Assembly: GCF_900683735.1 (NCBI RefSeq)
Contig: NZ_LR215979.1
Location: 1,860,001 to 1,924,000 of the forward strand
Reading direction: 5' to 3'
DNA: 64,000 nt
Source of the DNA: Fusobacterium ulcerans ATCC 49185
GTDB taxonomy: Bacteria; Fusobacteriota; Fusobacteriia; Fusobacteriales; Fusobacteriaceae
Each line of letters starts with the position of its first letter. Position 1 is the stretch's first letter. Below the pieces are notes generated by a model. That model saw only the letters and a program-made list of their open reading frames with translations. It was not told the origin of the DNA and did no database searches. Below, piece after piece: positions 15,928 through 25,553 of the stretch. Made by a program: the position numbers and the translations under genes.

Positions 15928-17838
15928 ATGCAAAAAATTTTTATAAAATATTTATCATTAGTTATGGCTGCAGCTATAATTTCTATGATAACTGTGAGCT
16001 ATATTCTGCAAAACCACAATGCGCAAAATAGAATGAAAGAAAATTCAATTTTAAAATTAAATCAAATAGCTCTTACTATAGAAAATAATAAAAAATCTTT
16101 AACTGAATTAAATGAAATGCTAGATAATAATTATATTACCAAAGCAAAAACATTTGCCTATATAATAGAAAAAAATCCCAGCATTTTACAAAGTTCAAAA
16201 GAATTACAAAATATTAAAAACCTTCTTTCTGTTGATGAACTCCATGTTATTAATAAAGATGGAATTTTAGAATATAGTACTATAGTTTCTTATGTTGGTA
16301 TGGATTTCAGAAGTACTAAACAGACTGAGGAATTTTTAAAACTTATAGACAATCCAACTATTACTTTTGCACAGGAAGTACAGCCTAATGGAATAGAAAA
16401 AAAACTTTTTAAATATGTTGGAGCTGGAAGAAGAGATGCTCCTGGTTTTGTTCAAGTTGGTATTTCCCCTAAGCGTCAATTGGAAGCAATGAAACAAAAT
16501 GAACTTCAATACATATTTTCTCATCTTCCTGTTGAAATAGAAAGTTCTCTATTTGCAGTTGATGCAAAAACTGGTGTAATTGTTGCCCATTCAGAAAAAA
16601 AATATCTTGGAAATACTATGTTTAATCTTGGATTTCCCGTTGATTATACTAGAACATTAGAAAAAGGATGCTTTTTTACAATAGAAGGAAATATCAAAAA
16701 ATATTATTTCATAAAACAATATGATAATCTTCTGCTTGGAATTGGACAAAAAGAAAATGCTCTTTACCGTGAACGTTTTAAGCAGATTTCTATTGTTATT
16801 ATATTTTTTACTTTTATTTTCTTTATAGTAATATTTATGATTAATCTTTTGCTTAAAACCCAAATTATAAATGGTATTAACAAAATTATCTCTTCTCTTG
16901 AAGAAATAACAGCTGGAAATCTCAATACTGAAGTTAATATTGAAGGAAATAGAGAATTTAAAAAGTTAAGTTCTGAAATAAATAAAATGGTAAGCAGGAT
17001 TTTAGAAGCTAATACTAAAGTTATTAATATTTTAAACTCTGTTGACTTCCCTATTGGAGTCTTTGAGTATAAACATGGAGTATCTAATGATCTTTTCATA
17101 ACTGAAAAACTTCCTAGTATCCTCTCTTTCTCTAAAGAAGAGATACAAGAATTTAATTCTGATAAAACGATATTTCTAAAAAAAATAAATCTATTAATGG
17201 AGAAACCTTATGAAGGAAATCATATTTATTTAATTAATTCAAATCCTCAAAAATGGGTGAGAATAAATATAATTCTTAATTCTAACAGCTTATTTGGAAT
17301 AGTTTCTGATGTAACAGAAGAAATATTGGATAAAAGAAAAATTCAATATGAACGAGATCATGACCCACTTACAAAGTTAATGAATCATAAATGCTTTTCT
17401 GAGATGGTAAAAAATATAATTAAAAATAGGCCATTAATTACAGCGGCTATGTTAATGATAGATTTAGACAATTTCAAAGATGTTAATGATACCTATGGCC
17501 ATGACTATGGAGATACATATTTAAAAGAAACTGCATATTTTTTATCAAAACTTTGTGAAAAAAAAGGAATTGTAGCCAGACGCTCAGGAGATGAATTTTG
17601 CATATTTATTTATAGTATTTCAAGTAAAGATGAAGTTAAAAAAATACTTGAGAATTTTTATATTTATCTCAAAGAGAATAAAATTTATTTTCCTGATGGT
17701 AGCAGCGGAGTTATTTCTATGTCAATAGGTCTTTCTTGGTATAATAAAAACTCTACTTTTGAAAGCATGTTAAGGGAAGCTGATGAGGCCCTGTATATTT
17801 CTAAAAATAATAACAAAGGTTATTTTGAAGAAAAATAG
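15928..17838 (+). CDS. Membrane sensor with Cache-like, HAMP and GGDEF domains; putative diguanylate cyclase
   Basis: 636 residues: TM helix at about 8-28, a periplasmic Cache-like sensor at about 30-285 (INKDGILEYST, VDAKTGVIVAHSEKKY), TM helix at about 288-312, a HAMP linker, a PAS-like stretch (about 360-465) and a C-terminal GGDEF domain (DPLTKLMNH, DLDNFKDVNDTYGHDYGD). The active-site signature reads SGDEF instead of GGDEF, and no RxxD inhibitory site precedes it. Cyclases with one changed glycine can be active, so activity is undecided. It lies divergent from the exported reductase and might sense a related ligand. Confidence 0.85.
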   Translation: MQKIFIKYLSLVMAAAIISMITVSYILQNHNAQNRMKENSILKLNQIALTIENNKKSLTELNEMLDNNYITKAKTFAYIIEKNPSILQSSKELQNIKNLLSVDELHVINKDGILEYSTIVSYVGMDFRSTKQTEEFLKLIDNPTITFAQEVQPNGIEKKLFKYVGAGRRDAPGFVQVGISPKRQLEAMKQNELQYIFSHLPVEIESSLFAVDAKTGVIVAHSEKKYLGNTMFNLGFPVDYTRTLEKGCFFTIEGNIKKYYFIKQYDNLLLGIGQKENALYRERFKQISIVIIFFTFIFFIVIFMINLLLKTQIINGINKIISSLEEITAGNLNTEVNIEGNREFKKLSSEINKMVSRILEANTKVINILNSVDFPIGVFEYKHGVSNDLFITEKLPSILSFSKEEIQEFNSDKTIFLKKINLLMEKPYEGNHIYLINSNPQKWVRINIILNSNSLFGIVSDVTEEILDKRKIQYERDHDPLTKLMNHKCFSEMVKNIIKNRPLITAAMLMIDLDNFKDVNDTYGHDYGDTYLKETAYFLSKLCEKKGIVARRSGDEFCIFIYSISSKDEVKKILENFYIYLKENKIYFPDGSSGVISMSIGLSWYNKNSTFESMLREADEALYISKNNNKGYFEEK

Positions 17839-17846
17839 CTTTAACA

Positions 17847-17879
17847 AAAAAATGGCTCTGAAAATCAGAGCCATTTTTA
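17847..17879. terminator. Bidirectional terminator between the GGDEF gene and hbd
   Basis: AATGGCTCTGA and TCAGAGCCATT form an 11-bp stem with a 3-nt loop, flanked by A and T runs, serving two convergent genes. Confidence 0.9.
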
Positions 17880-17890
17880 TTTATATTTAA

Positions 17891-18730
17891 TTATTTAGTA
17901 TAATCGTAGAATCCTACACCAGTTTTTTGTCCAAGTTTTCCACCTCTAACCATTTTTCTTAATAATGGATGAGGTCTGTATTTAGAGTCACCAGTTTCAG
18001 ATTGAAGAACTTCCATAATAGCAAGACATACATCTAGTCCAATTAAATCTCCTAGAGCTAGAGGTCCCATTGGGTGATTAGCTCCTAGTTTCATAGCAGC
18101 ATCGATTCCTTCTACAGATGCAACACCTTCAGCATAGATTCCAACAGCTTCGTTGATCATAGGGATTAATACTCTATTTACTACAAATCCTGCAGCTTCT
18201 TCTACTTGAACTGGAGTTTTTCCAATTTCTTCAGATATAGCTTTTACTTTTTCTACCATTTCAGCTGGAGTATTTAATCCTGCAATAACTTCAACAAGTT
18301 TCATTACTGGAGCTGGGTTAAAGAAGTGCATTCCAATAACTGGTCTGTCTAATCCTGCACCAATTTCAGTTATTGATAGAGAAGAAGTGTTTGTAGCGAA
18401 CATAGCATCTGCTTTACAAATAGCTTGTAATTCTTTAAATGTTTGTTTTTTAATAGCCATATTTTCAATTGCAGCTTCAATTATTAAATCGCAATCTCCA
18501 CAGATTTCTTTTGTTCCAGTAGTTATTTTAGCTAGGATAGCATCTGCTGCTGCTTGTTCCATTTTCCCTTTAGCTACTCTTTTTTCAAATCCTTTAGCTA
18601 TTTTAGCTTTTCCTTTTGCTGCAAATTCTTCATTGATATCGCAAAGAGCTACTGAATACCCTTCAGTTTGTGCAAAAGCTTGTGCAATACCTGATCCCAT
18701 TGTTCCTGCTCCGATTATTCCTACTTTCAT
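17891..18730 (-). CDS. hbd: 3-hydroxybutyryl-CoA dehydrogenase
   Basis: A 279-residue cytosolic NAD(P)-dependent enzyme that reduces acetoacetyl-CoA to 3-hydroxybutyryl-CoA in butyrate formation. The Rossmann motif [25 protein letters not shown] (catalytic Ser), [17 protein letters not shown] (catalytic His) and [16 protein letters not shown] are all present. Length matches clostridial Hbd. It is last in thl-crt-hbd, 91 bp after crt, with an AGGAGG site. No bcd-etf genes follow within the window. Confidence 0.94.
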   Translation of the reverse strand: MKVGIIGAGTMGSGIAQAFAQTEGYSVALCDINEEFAAKGKAKIAKGFEKRVAKGKMEQAAADAILAKITTGTKEICGDCDLIIEAAIENMAIKKQTFKELQAICKADAMFATNTSSLSITEIGAGLDRPVIGMHFFNPAPVMKLVEVIAGLNTPAEMVEKVKAISEEIGKTPVQVEEAAGFVVNRVLIPMINEAVGIYAEGVASVEGIDAAMKLGANHPMGPLALGDLIGLDVCLAIMEVLQSETGDSKYRPHPLLRKMVRGGKLGQKTGVGFYDYTK

Positions 18731-18821
18731 AATTACATCCTCCTAATATCGATTATATTTAATTCAATTAAATTATGTATAGATATACTCTATAATTGAA
18801 AATTAAAGACTTTAGTTATAA

Positions 18822-19598
18822 CTATTTATTTTTGAATCCTTCTACTTTTCTTTTTTCTAAGAATGCTGCCATTCCTTCTTTTTGATCTTCACTTTCAAAA
18901 CAGCTTCCAAATAATTTTTCTTCAATAACTATTGCTTTATCCATATCTACATCTAATCCTTCATTTATAGCTTTTTTACAAGCACGAACTGCGATAGGAG
19001 CATTTTTAGCTATTTTTCCAGCTAATTTTTTAGCTGCTGGTATTAATTCTTCTAAAGGATATACAGCATTTACTAATCCAATTCTTAAAGCTTCATCAGC
19101 TTTTACATTAGTTGCAGCATATATCATTTCTTTAGCTTTTCCTACACCTATGATACGAGCAAGTCTTTGAGTTCCTCCAAATCCTGGAGTGATTCCTAAT
19201 CCTACTTCTGGCTGTCCAAATAATGCATTATCAGAGCAAATTCTGATATCACAGCTCATAGAAATTTCACATCCTCCACCAAGTGCAAATCCATTTATAG
19301 CAGCTATAACTGGAATAGGGAAAGTTTCTAGTTTTCTGAAAACATCATTTCCTATTTTTCCAAAAGCTTCTCCTTCAGCCTTAGTTAAAGTACTCATTTC
19401 TCCAATATCAGCACCAGCAACAAATGATTTTTCTCCAGCTCCAGTAAGTATAAGAGCTCTAGTTGCTTCTAAGTCTACTCCGTCTAAGCAAGCATCTAAT
19501 TCTTTTAAAACTTCACTATTAAGTGCATTTAGAGCTTTTGGACGATTGATAGTTATGATTCCTACAAATCCTTCTTGTTCATATGTAATATAATTCAT
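18822..19598 (-). CDS. crt: Crotonase (3-hydroxybutyryl-CoA dehydratase)
   Basis: A 258-residue enoyl-CoA hydratase that dehydrates 3-hydroxybutyryl-CoA to crotonyl-CoA. FVAGADIGEM, AINGFALGGGCEISMSCDIR (oxyanion hole) and FGQPEVGLGITPGFGGTQRL (catalytic glutamates) are clear. The start is set at the ATG at 19598 because GGGAGG lies at the right distance; an in-frame ATG 8 codons upstream overlaps that site. It is the second gene of the butyrate cluster. Confidence 0.93.
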   Translation of the reverse strand: MNYITYEQEGFVGIITINRPKALNALNSEVLKELDACLDGVDLEATRALILTGAGEKSFVAGADIGEMSTLTKAEGEAFGKIGNDVFRKLETFPIPVIAAINGFALGGGCEISMSCDIRICSDNALFGQPEVGLGITPGFGGTQRLARIIGVGKAKEMIYAATNVKADEALRIGLVNAVYPLEELIPAAKKLAGKIAKNAPIAVRACKKAINEGLDVDMDKAIVIEEKLFGSCFESEDQKEGMAAFLEKRKVEGFKNK

Positions 19599-19629
19599 TA
19601 AACAAACCTCCCATAATTTCATTAAATTA

Positions 19630-19657
19630 GGATAAGAGCGTACTCAAGCCCTTATCC
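19630..19657 (-). other. Intercistronic hairpin between thl and crt
   Basis: GGATAAGAGC pairs with GCCCTTATCC over 10 positions with one mismatch and an 8-nt loop. No T-run follows on the minus strand, so it is more likely an mRNA processing or stability element than a terminator. Confidence 0.5.
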
Positions 19658-19700
19658 ACTTATTTAAAATTGAATGTTATATTTTAATTTAAGAATAAGA

Positions 19701-20882
19701 CTAGTCTCTCTTAACAATAGTAGAACATCCCATTCCACCACCAATACAAAGTGTAGCAAGACCAGTTTTAGCATCACGTTTAGCCATTTCATGAAGAAGT
19801 GTTACAAGGATACGACACCCTGAAGCTCCAACTGGATGCCCTAGAGCAATAGCTCCTCCATTTACATTTAGTTTAGCTGTATCAAATCCAAGATCATGTC
19901 CTACTGCAAGTGATTGAGCTGCGAAAGCTTCATTAGCTTCAATTAAATCAAAATCATTTATTGTCATTCCAGTTTTTGCTAATACTTTTTTAGTAGAAGC
20001 TACTGGTCCAATTCCCATGATTTTTGGATCTACTCCACCTAGAGCTCCAGCTACCCAAGTAGCCATTGGAGTTACTCCAAGTTCTTTAGCTTTTTCTTCA
20101 CTCATTACAACTATTGCTGCTGCACCATCATTGATACTTGAAGCATTAGCTGCTGTAACCATTCCATCTTTTTTGAATGCAGGTTTTAATTTAGCAATTC
20201 CTTCAGCTGTAGTCCCAGCTCTTGGTCCTTCATCTTTAGTAACTACTGTATCTCCTTTTTTACCTTTTATAACTACTGGAACTATTTCTGCATCAAATTT
20301 TCCTTCTTCCTGAGCTTTTACAGCTTTTTGTTGACTTGCTGCTGCGAATTCATCTAATTGTTCTCTAGTTAATCCCCATTGATCACAAATATTTTCTGCT
20401 GTTACTCCCATATGATAATTATTGAATGCATCCCATAAAGCATCATTTACCATAGAGTCAACTATTTCTCCATTTCCTAAACGGTATCCAAAACGAGCTT
20501 TATTTAATAAATAAGGAGCTGCTGACATATTTTCAGTTCCTCCAGCTACAACAATATCAGCTTCTCCAGCTTGAATCATTGCTGCTGCCATATTTACTGC
20601 ATTTAATCCTGAACCACAAACTACATTGATTGTTACTGCAGGAGTTTCTATTGGTAACCCTGCCTTTAGAGAAGATTGACGGGCTATGTTTTGCCCTAAC
20701 CCTGCTTGAATTACGCATCCCATGTATACATGATCTACTTTCTCAGCAGGAACCCCTGCTCTGTTTAAAGCTTCTTTTATAACTAGTGCACCTAAATCTG
20801 CTGCTGCAACTCCGCTTAATGCTCCGCCCATAGATCCTATTGCTGTACGACATGCTCCTGCTAAAACTATTTTTTTTGCCAT
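19701..20882 (-). CDS. thlA: Acetyl-CoA acetyltransferase (thiolase)
   Basis: A 393-residue biosynthetic thiolase that condenses two acetyl-CoA to acetoacetyl-CoA. [14 protein letters not shown] holds the nucleophilic Cys, [11 protein letters not shown] and [14 protein letters not shown] the catalytic His, and [10 protein letters not shown] the second Cys. The start is taken as the ATG at 20882, behind GGAGG, with the protein beginning [20 protein letters not shown]; an in-frame extension upstream contains the ribosome site. It is first of thl-crt-hbd, with a promoter at 20961-20989. Confidence 0.94.
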   Translation of the reverse strand: MAKKIVLAGACRTAIGSMGGALSGVAAADLGALVIKEALNRAGVPAEKVDHVYMGCVIQAGLGQNIARQSSLKAGLPIETPAVTINVVCGSGLNAVNMAAAMIQAGEADIVVAGGTENMSAAPYLLNKARFGYRLGNGEIVDSMVNDALWDAFNNYHMGVTAENICDQWGLTREQLDEFAAASQQKAVKAQEEGKFDAEIVPVVIKGKKGDTVVTKDEGPRAGTTAEGIAKLKPAFKKDGMVTAANASSINDGAAAIVVMSEEKAKELGVTPMATWVAGALGGVDPKIMGIGPVASTKKVLAKTGMTINDFDLIEANEAFAAQSLAVGHDLGFDTAKLNVNGGAIALGHPVGASGCRILVTLLHEMAKRDAKTGLATLCIGGGMGCSTIVKRD

Positions 20883-20914
20883 AATCTTATTCCTCCATTC
20901 ATTCATCAAGTGTA

Positions 20915-20943
20915 AAAACTCAGATTCTGATAAATTGAGTTTT
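20915..20943 (-). promoter_or_regulatory. Hairpin in the thl leader
   Basis: AAAACTCA and TGAGTTTT form an 8-bp stem around a 13-nt loop in the 5' untranslated region of thlA. Its role is unknown. Confidence 0.4.
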
Positions 20944-20960
20944 ATTGTAGCTTTAATTTA

Positions 20961-20989
20961 ATAGTAACATAATGTTTTTTTATTTGCAA
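20961..20989 (-). promoter_or_regulatory. Promoter of thl-crt-hbd
   Basis: On the minus strand, TTGCAA - 17 bp - TACTAT, about 80 bp before the thlA start codon. Confidence 0.55.
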
Positions 20990-21248
20990 TAAGAAGATAT
21001 ATAAAATTTATGTTATGGATTATTTTTAATGTATAATGACCAAATTTTTAACATTTCTATTAATAAAAGAACTGTTTATCTATCTTAAAGATTATTTTTC
21101 TATTGAAATATTTAAAATTTTTTATCTAAAATTAATCAATTCTTTTAAAATTTTAATTTTATCTATTTTTTCTCCATTTATATCTATAAATTATACAATA
21201 ACACAAGTATTATAATTTTTTTTGATTCATTTTTAATCTATTGACTTT
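20990..21248. other. Intergenic, no gene seen
   Basis: A+T-rich sequence between the thl promoter and the 3' end of the peptide-binding protein gene. No open frame with a ribosome site and no clear terminator stem was found. Confidence 0.4.
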
Positions 21249-22766
21249 TTATTTTGATTCTTCTATGATATCTGTTTTATAAAGAATATGATTCCCATTA
21301 GCATTGAATATAAAACCATCTACCTTTTTATTCATACCTATAATATAAACTTTATAATCCAATGGGAAAAGAGGTACTTCTTCTGATATTATCTCCTGTG
21401 CCTCTCCATAATTTTTTTCTCTTTTTTCTACTGATGATGTTACTCTAGCTTCATCTAAAAGATTATCAAATTTTTCATTAGAAAAGAAACTTCTATTTCC
21501 AACTGCTCCAGCAGAAGTTGAATGGAGAAGAGGATAATATCCATAGTCAGCATCTCCTGTACTCACATACCATAAACCTATCAGCATGTCATGTTGTCCA
21601 TTTGCAGTAAACTGCAGAAACGAAGAAAGTTCCAGTACTTGTATTGAAATATCTATTCCTATCTCTTTTAAATTAGATTGAATAACCTGTGCCATCTGCA
21701 TTCTTGTTGGTTCTTCATATATCCATAATTCTAATTTAAGTCCATTTTCATATCCAGCTTCTTTTAAAAGTTCCTTAGCCTTCTCAGGATCATAAGGTTT
21801 CAATTTTACATTTTTATCATAACCAAACACACTTGGAGCTAAAAGTGATGGAGCTAACTCTGTCATTCCTTCAAAAACAGCTGTAGATATGTCCTCTTTA
21901 TTTACTCCTAATTCTATTGCCTGTCTTACTCTTTTATCTGTTATTTTCTTAGTATTTATAGATATAAAATCTGTTCCTAAAGAAGACTTGCTTACAAGTT
22001 TAAGCTTATCATCTTTTAAAAGTCCTTTAACATCAGTTGAAGATATATCATATGCTATATCTATCTCTCCTGTTTCAAGAGCTATCAATCTATTAGAATT
22101 TTCTGGAATAGTCATAAATATCAGATTTTTAATTTTAGGTTCACCCATGAAGAATTTATCAAAAGCTTCTAATTCCACCTTTTCTCCTATTCCCCATTTT
22201 TTTATTCTATAGGCTCCAGTTCCTACTATGTTTATTCCCTCTTCATTAGCTGGTACTTCCTTTACTATTGCTATTGAAGAATGAGCAAAGTTATGAAGAA
22301 GAATTGTTGGAGCATTACTTTGAATTATTTTCAGTCTGTAGTCGTCTAATACTTGCAAATCTTTAATAGATTCCACTAATACTTTTGATATTGGTATATT
22401 TAAGTTTCTTTTTAAACTTGCTGCTACATCTTCAGCTTTCATTTCCTTTCCATCTTGAAAAAATATTCCCTTTTTCAAAGTAAGGATAATAGAATTATCT
22501 GGTAAAGTTTCATATTTTTCTACAAGCTCAGGAACTAACTCACCATTTTCATCAAGTGAAAAAAGATTGCTGTATATCTGTTTTGTAACAGCTAAAGTAG
22601 AACTATCTGTATGTTTGTGTGGATCAAAAGAACGTGGTTTATATCCAAAGGCTACTTTCAATGTCTTTTCAATTTTTGCTTCTTCTTTATTCACATTAAT
22701 TTCTGATTTAGTTCCATTACATGCAGAGATTAACAAAGAAAATAACAGGATAATAATAAACTTCAT
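21249..22766 (-). CDS. ABC transporter substrate-binding lipoprotein, peptide/nickel family 5
   Basis: 505 residues with a lipoprotein signal (MKFIIILLFSLLISAC, lipobox LISAC, so the mature N-terminus is Cys16). The SBP family 5 fold is visible from KVAFGYKPRSFDPH, LVPELVEKYETLPD and TLKKGIFFQDGKEMKAEDVA to VRQAIELGVNKEDI. Such proteins deliver oligopeptides, dipeptides, nickel or heme to an ABC permease. No permease or ATPase gene is adjacent, so it is an orphan receptor that must use a transporter encoded elsewhere. It lies 38 bp after the lipase gene and may be the last gene of that operon. Confidence 0.87.
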   Translation of the reverse strand: MKFIIILLFSLLISACNGTKSEINVNKEEAKIEKTLKVAFGYKPRSFDPHKHTDSSTLAVTKQIYSNLFSLDENGELVPELVEKYETLPDNSIILTLKKGIFFQDGKEMKAEDVAASLKRNLNIPISKVLVESIKDLQVLDDYRLKIIQSNAPTILLHNFAHSSIAIVKEVPANEEGINIVGTGAYRIKKWGIGEKVELEAFDKFFMGEPKIKNLIFMTIPENSNRLIALETGEIDIAYDISSTDVKGLLKDDKLKLVSKSSLGTDFISINTKKITDKRVRQAIELGVNKEDISTAVFEGMTELAPSLLAPSVFGYDKNVKLKPYDPEKAKELLKEAGYENGLKLELWIYEEPTRMQMAQVIQSNLKEIGIDISIQVLELSSFLQFTANGQHDMLIGLWYVSTGDADYGYYPLLHSTSAGAVGNRSFFSNEKFDNLLDEARVTSSVEKREKNYGEAQEIISEEVPLFPLDYKVYIIGMNKKVDGFIFNANGNHILYKTDIIEESK

Positions 22767-22804
22767 AAAAAAATCCTCCTAAAGTTACAAAATATTTTTA
22801 TTTA

Positions 22805-24331
22805 TTAATATGGTTCAAATACAAAGACATCAAAAATATCTTGAAGTTTGTAAGGACTAGGAAGTTTTGCCTTTGTTTTTTCCCAAGTTTTAGAAAAAGT
22901 ATTTATATCCATTTCATTTATCTGATTGATAATATGTTTCTTATATGGAAGCTCAGCCCCCATATTTTCTAGACCATGTATCATTTGATTTTTTAATCTG
23001 GTAAAATTTTGTTCATTTATATTAACCATACTGTAATAATCAGCCAAAAATTCTTTAGCCAGACAATACTCCATAGTAATAAGTTTTCTTATAGCACTAG
23101 CTATAAAATTTAAACTTAATCTATTTGAAAAACTCCCAATATTTTCTCCAACATCTTCTAAAAAAGGAAGAAATACATCTTCAAAATGATGATCCTGTAT
23201 AGATTTTGTCAATAACAAAAGATTGTTTAAAAAATTATATTTTTTAAATGTTCTTTTATGAAAATTATTATCCACAAGATAGGAAGCTCCTACATGTTTA
23301 AATAATGAATTGGTAAGGTCTTTAGAATGTCCAAAATTAAATACTCTGCTTTCATAAACAGTATTATTCCTTACTCTTTCTATAAATTTTTCAGCCTTTT
23401 CCAACAGTTCACCCATATTATCAAGCTGAAACACTCCATCAAAAAAATTCTTTTCAAGTAATAGTTCTCTTCTCCTTGATAGAGGCAGCTTCATAAAACA
23501 TTTTTCCAGATTTGTTGTTTTAAGAAGATTTTTTACAAAAGTTTCATCTATGTTAAAATAGACATCATCATATCTATTTACTAGACTTGTCTTACCATCT
23601 TTTATAGCACCTATTTTTTTCAATTCTTTTGATAAAAATTCTAAATATGAAGGTGCAAATTCTTTAAATTTTTCCCGTTCTTCCAAAGTTAAATCTGTAT
23701 TCTCTGCTAATATTCTATCCAAATCTATAAAATCCAACACTGAGATAATTCCATCTCTATTTATTCCCACTCCATTCCAAATATATGTTCTTGGAATATA
23801 TTTGGAATACTTATCTACCATAAGTACAACATATTGAGCTATTCCTCCACCTAAAGAATGTCCTGTTAAAGAAATTTTATCATGAGGTATTTTAAAATCT
23901 TTTATAAGTTTATAATATACTTCCACCCCTTCATAAAACTGTTGGGGAATCTTTCCTAATCCTAGAGCAAGATCTGTTTCTATGAAATCTTTATAAGCAT
24001 CCTCAAGAGGATATTTTTCACTTCCTCTGAAAGATATTACATAATCATCTTGTTTTTTAAATACAACAGAATAAAATCCTGTATTTGTAGATGAAGGATT
24101 TTGTGCTGTCCTGTTATCTACATAATAAACCTTCCAATCATTTAAAATATCTTTAAAGTAGTCCAAAAAGAATCTATCATATTTAGGCTCCAGTATAATA
24201 AATGTTCCATTAAAAATGCTCTTTGCTGTATCCTGATAAAAAATTTCAAGAATAGTTTTTCCGTATTCAGATTCATTGAAATTACAATAAGATAAAATGC
24301 TGAGCATGATATATTCTTTTGCTGTATGCAT
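22805..24331 (-). CDS. Lipase-like (class 3) alpha/beta hydrolase
   Basis: A 508-residue protein without a signal peptide. ISLTGHSLGGGIAQYVVLM carries the nucleophile serine in GHSLGG, and the preceding VVFKKQDDYVISFRGSE resembles the strand and oxyanion region of class 3 lipases. The C-terminal half has no family that I recognise. The start is set at the ATG at 24331 with AGGTGG upstream, rather than the GTG three codons earlier. It is directly downstream of the lipid kinase/phosphatase fusion, which suggests a role in membrane lipid turnover; this is inference. Confidence 0.75.
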   Translation of the reverse strand: MHTAKEYIMLSILSYCNFNESEYGKTILEIFYQDTAKSIFNGTFIILEPKYDRFFLDYFKDILNDWKVYYVDNRTAQNPSSTNTGFYSVVFKKQDDYVISFRGSEKYPLEDAYKDFIETDLALGLGKIPQQFYEGVEVYYKLIKDFKIPHDKISLTGHSLGGGIAQYVVLMVDKYSKYIPRTYIWNGVGINRDGIISVLDFIDLDRILAENTDLTLEEREKFKEFAPSYLEFLSKELKKIGAIKDGKTSLVNRYDDVYFNIDETFVKNLLKTTNLEKCFMKLPLSRRRELLLEKNFFDGVFQLDNMGELLEKAEKFIERVRNNTVYESRVFNFGHSKDLTNSLFKHVGASYLVDNNFHKRTFKKYNFLNNLLLLTKSIQDHHFEDVFLPFLEDVGENIGSFSNRLSLNFIASAIRKLITMEYCLAKEFLADYYSMVNINEQNFTRLKNQMIHGLENMGAELPYKKHIINQINEMDINTFSKTWEKTKAKLPSPYKLQDIFDVFVFEPY

Positions 24332-24340
24332 ATTTACCAC

Positions 24341-25054
24341 CTACATTTTTAAAAGTAATAATATTAAGTAAGTAATTCCCCATCCTAAAAGAGCCCCTAT
24401 TACAGTTTCAAAAAGAGTATGTATTTTTCCTTCTATTCTTGAATGCATTACAAGCACTACCAATATTAAAGAAAGAAAAAATATTTTAGGGTTATTTGTT
24501 AAAAATGTGATTATTGTAAAAATAGAACTGGCAAGGGCACTGTGTCCACTTGGAATTCCTCCTCTCAAAGGAGTTCCTTTTTTAAATAAAAGCTTCATAC
24601 ATATTACAATTATTATTACAAGAACAAAAATAGAAAGAGCTGTATGCTGATATGAATTTTTAAATATATAGAAAGCATTTCTCAACTGAAATGTTATCTT
24701 CTTTTCAAAAATTATATATCCTACAAGAAGGGCATTAAGTGCTGTAACCAGTACAGCACTTGCAGCTATATCTTTTGCTCTTTTAGCTAATGGATGATAT
24801 TCTTTTGTTACCATATCAACACAGCTTTCTATTGCTGTATTAAAAAGTTCAGCTACCCACATCAAGCTTATACTTATTATTAAAGAGAGAGTTTCATATT
24901 TTCCCAAATCTAAAAATAACGAAAGTATAAGAACTATTATTGTACAAAAACAGTGAAACTTCATATGTCTTTCACTTCTTATAGCTTCAAATAAACCTTC
25001 AAAAGCAACATTAAAACTTTCCGTCACTCCCTTTTTTTTCCAGTCATTATTCAT
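24341..25054 (-). CDS. Fusion of DgkA-type lipid kinase and PAP2 phosphatase
   Basis: 237 residues, all membrane-associated. Residues about 1-115 match small DgkA kinases of diacylglycerol or undecaprenol (EGLFEAIRSERHMKFH, WVAELFNTAIESCVDMVTKE). Residues about 130-237 form a PAP2 domain with GGIPSGHSALAS and the later HSRIEGKIHTLFETVIGALLG, which supply the phosphatase His residues. A kinase and a phosphatase of the same lipid carrier in one chain suggests control of undecaprenyl-phosphate pools. The start is the ATG at 25054, 4 bp after ybeY; the longer in-frame start would overlap ybeY by 70 bp. Confidence 0.85.
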   Translation of the reverse strand: MNNDWKKKGVTESFNVAFEGLFEAIRSERHMKFHCFCTIIVLILSLFLDLGKYETLSLIISISLMWVAELFNTAIESCVDMVTKEYHPLAKRAKDIAASAVLVTALNALLVGYIIFEKKITFQLRNAFYIFKNSYQHTALSIFVLVIIIVICMKLLFKKGTPLRGGIPSGHSALASSIFTIITFLTNNPKIFFLSLILVVLVMHSRIEGKIHTLFETVIGALLGWGITYLILLLLKM

Positions 25055-25058
25055 AATA

Positions 25059-25526
25059 TCACATCTCTCTTGTATAACCGAATTGTCCAAGAATTTCCTC
25101 TTCTCTTGTACGCATCTCTTTTTTATCATCTTCCTCTATATGATCATATCCCAATAGATGAAGCAATCCATGAGTCAATACATAGTATAATTCTCTTTTT
25201 AGAGAGTGATTATATTCTGCTGCCTGTTCTTCTACTCTTTCCATAGAGATAACTATATCTCCAAGAGTATCATAAGGACCAATGTCAAAATCTTCTGTTT
25301 CATGATAAGCAAAAGATATTACATCTGTAGGCTGATCTTTTCCTCTATATTGTTTATTAATCACTTGAATCTCATCATTTCCTGTAAAAAGAAGTGAGAG
25401 ATACACTGGTCTATCGCTTTCAAATTCACTTTCAAGAGCTTCTTTTATATATTTTTTCATCTCTTCTTCATTAACAAGATTACTATATCCTTCTATTTCT
25501 AGTGACATATCCACAACTAAATCCAT
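25059..25526 (-). CDS. ybeY: Endoribonuclease YbeY (rRNA maturation factor)
   Basis: A 155-residue zinc-dependent RNase acting in 16S rRNA 3'-end maturation and ribosome quality control. The zinc motif HGLLHLLGYDH has the spacing H-x3-H-x5-H, and the conserved NKQYRGKDQPTDVISFAY precedes it. Length is typical. The start at 25526 has an AAGGAG site. It sits between pgpH and the DgkA-type gene, a gene order that is common in Gram-positive and fusobacterial genomes. Confidence 0.94.
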   Translation of the reverse strand: MDLVVDMSLEIEGYSNLVNEEEMKKYIKEALESEFESDRPVYLSLLFTGNDEIQVINKQYRGKDQPTDVISFAYHETEDFDIGPYDTLGDIVISMERVEEQAAEYNHSLKRELYYVLTHGLLHLLGYDHIEEDDKKEMRTREEEILGQFGYTREM

Positions 25527-25553
25527 ACTTTTCTCCTTATATTTTCAATTTGA

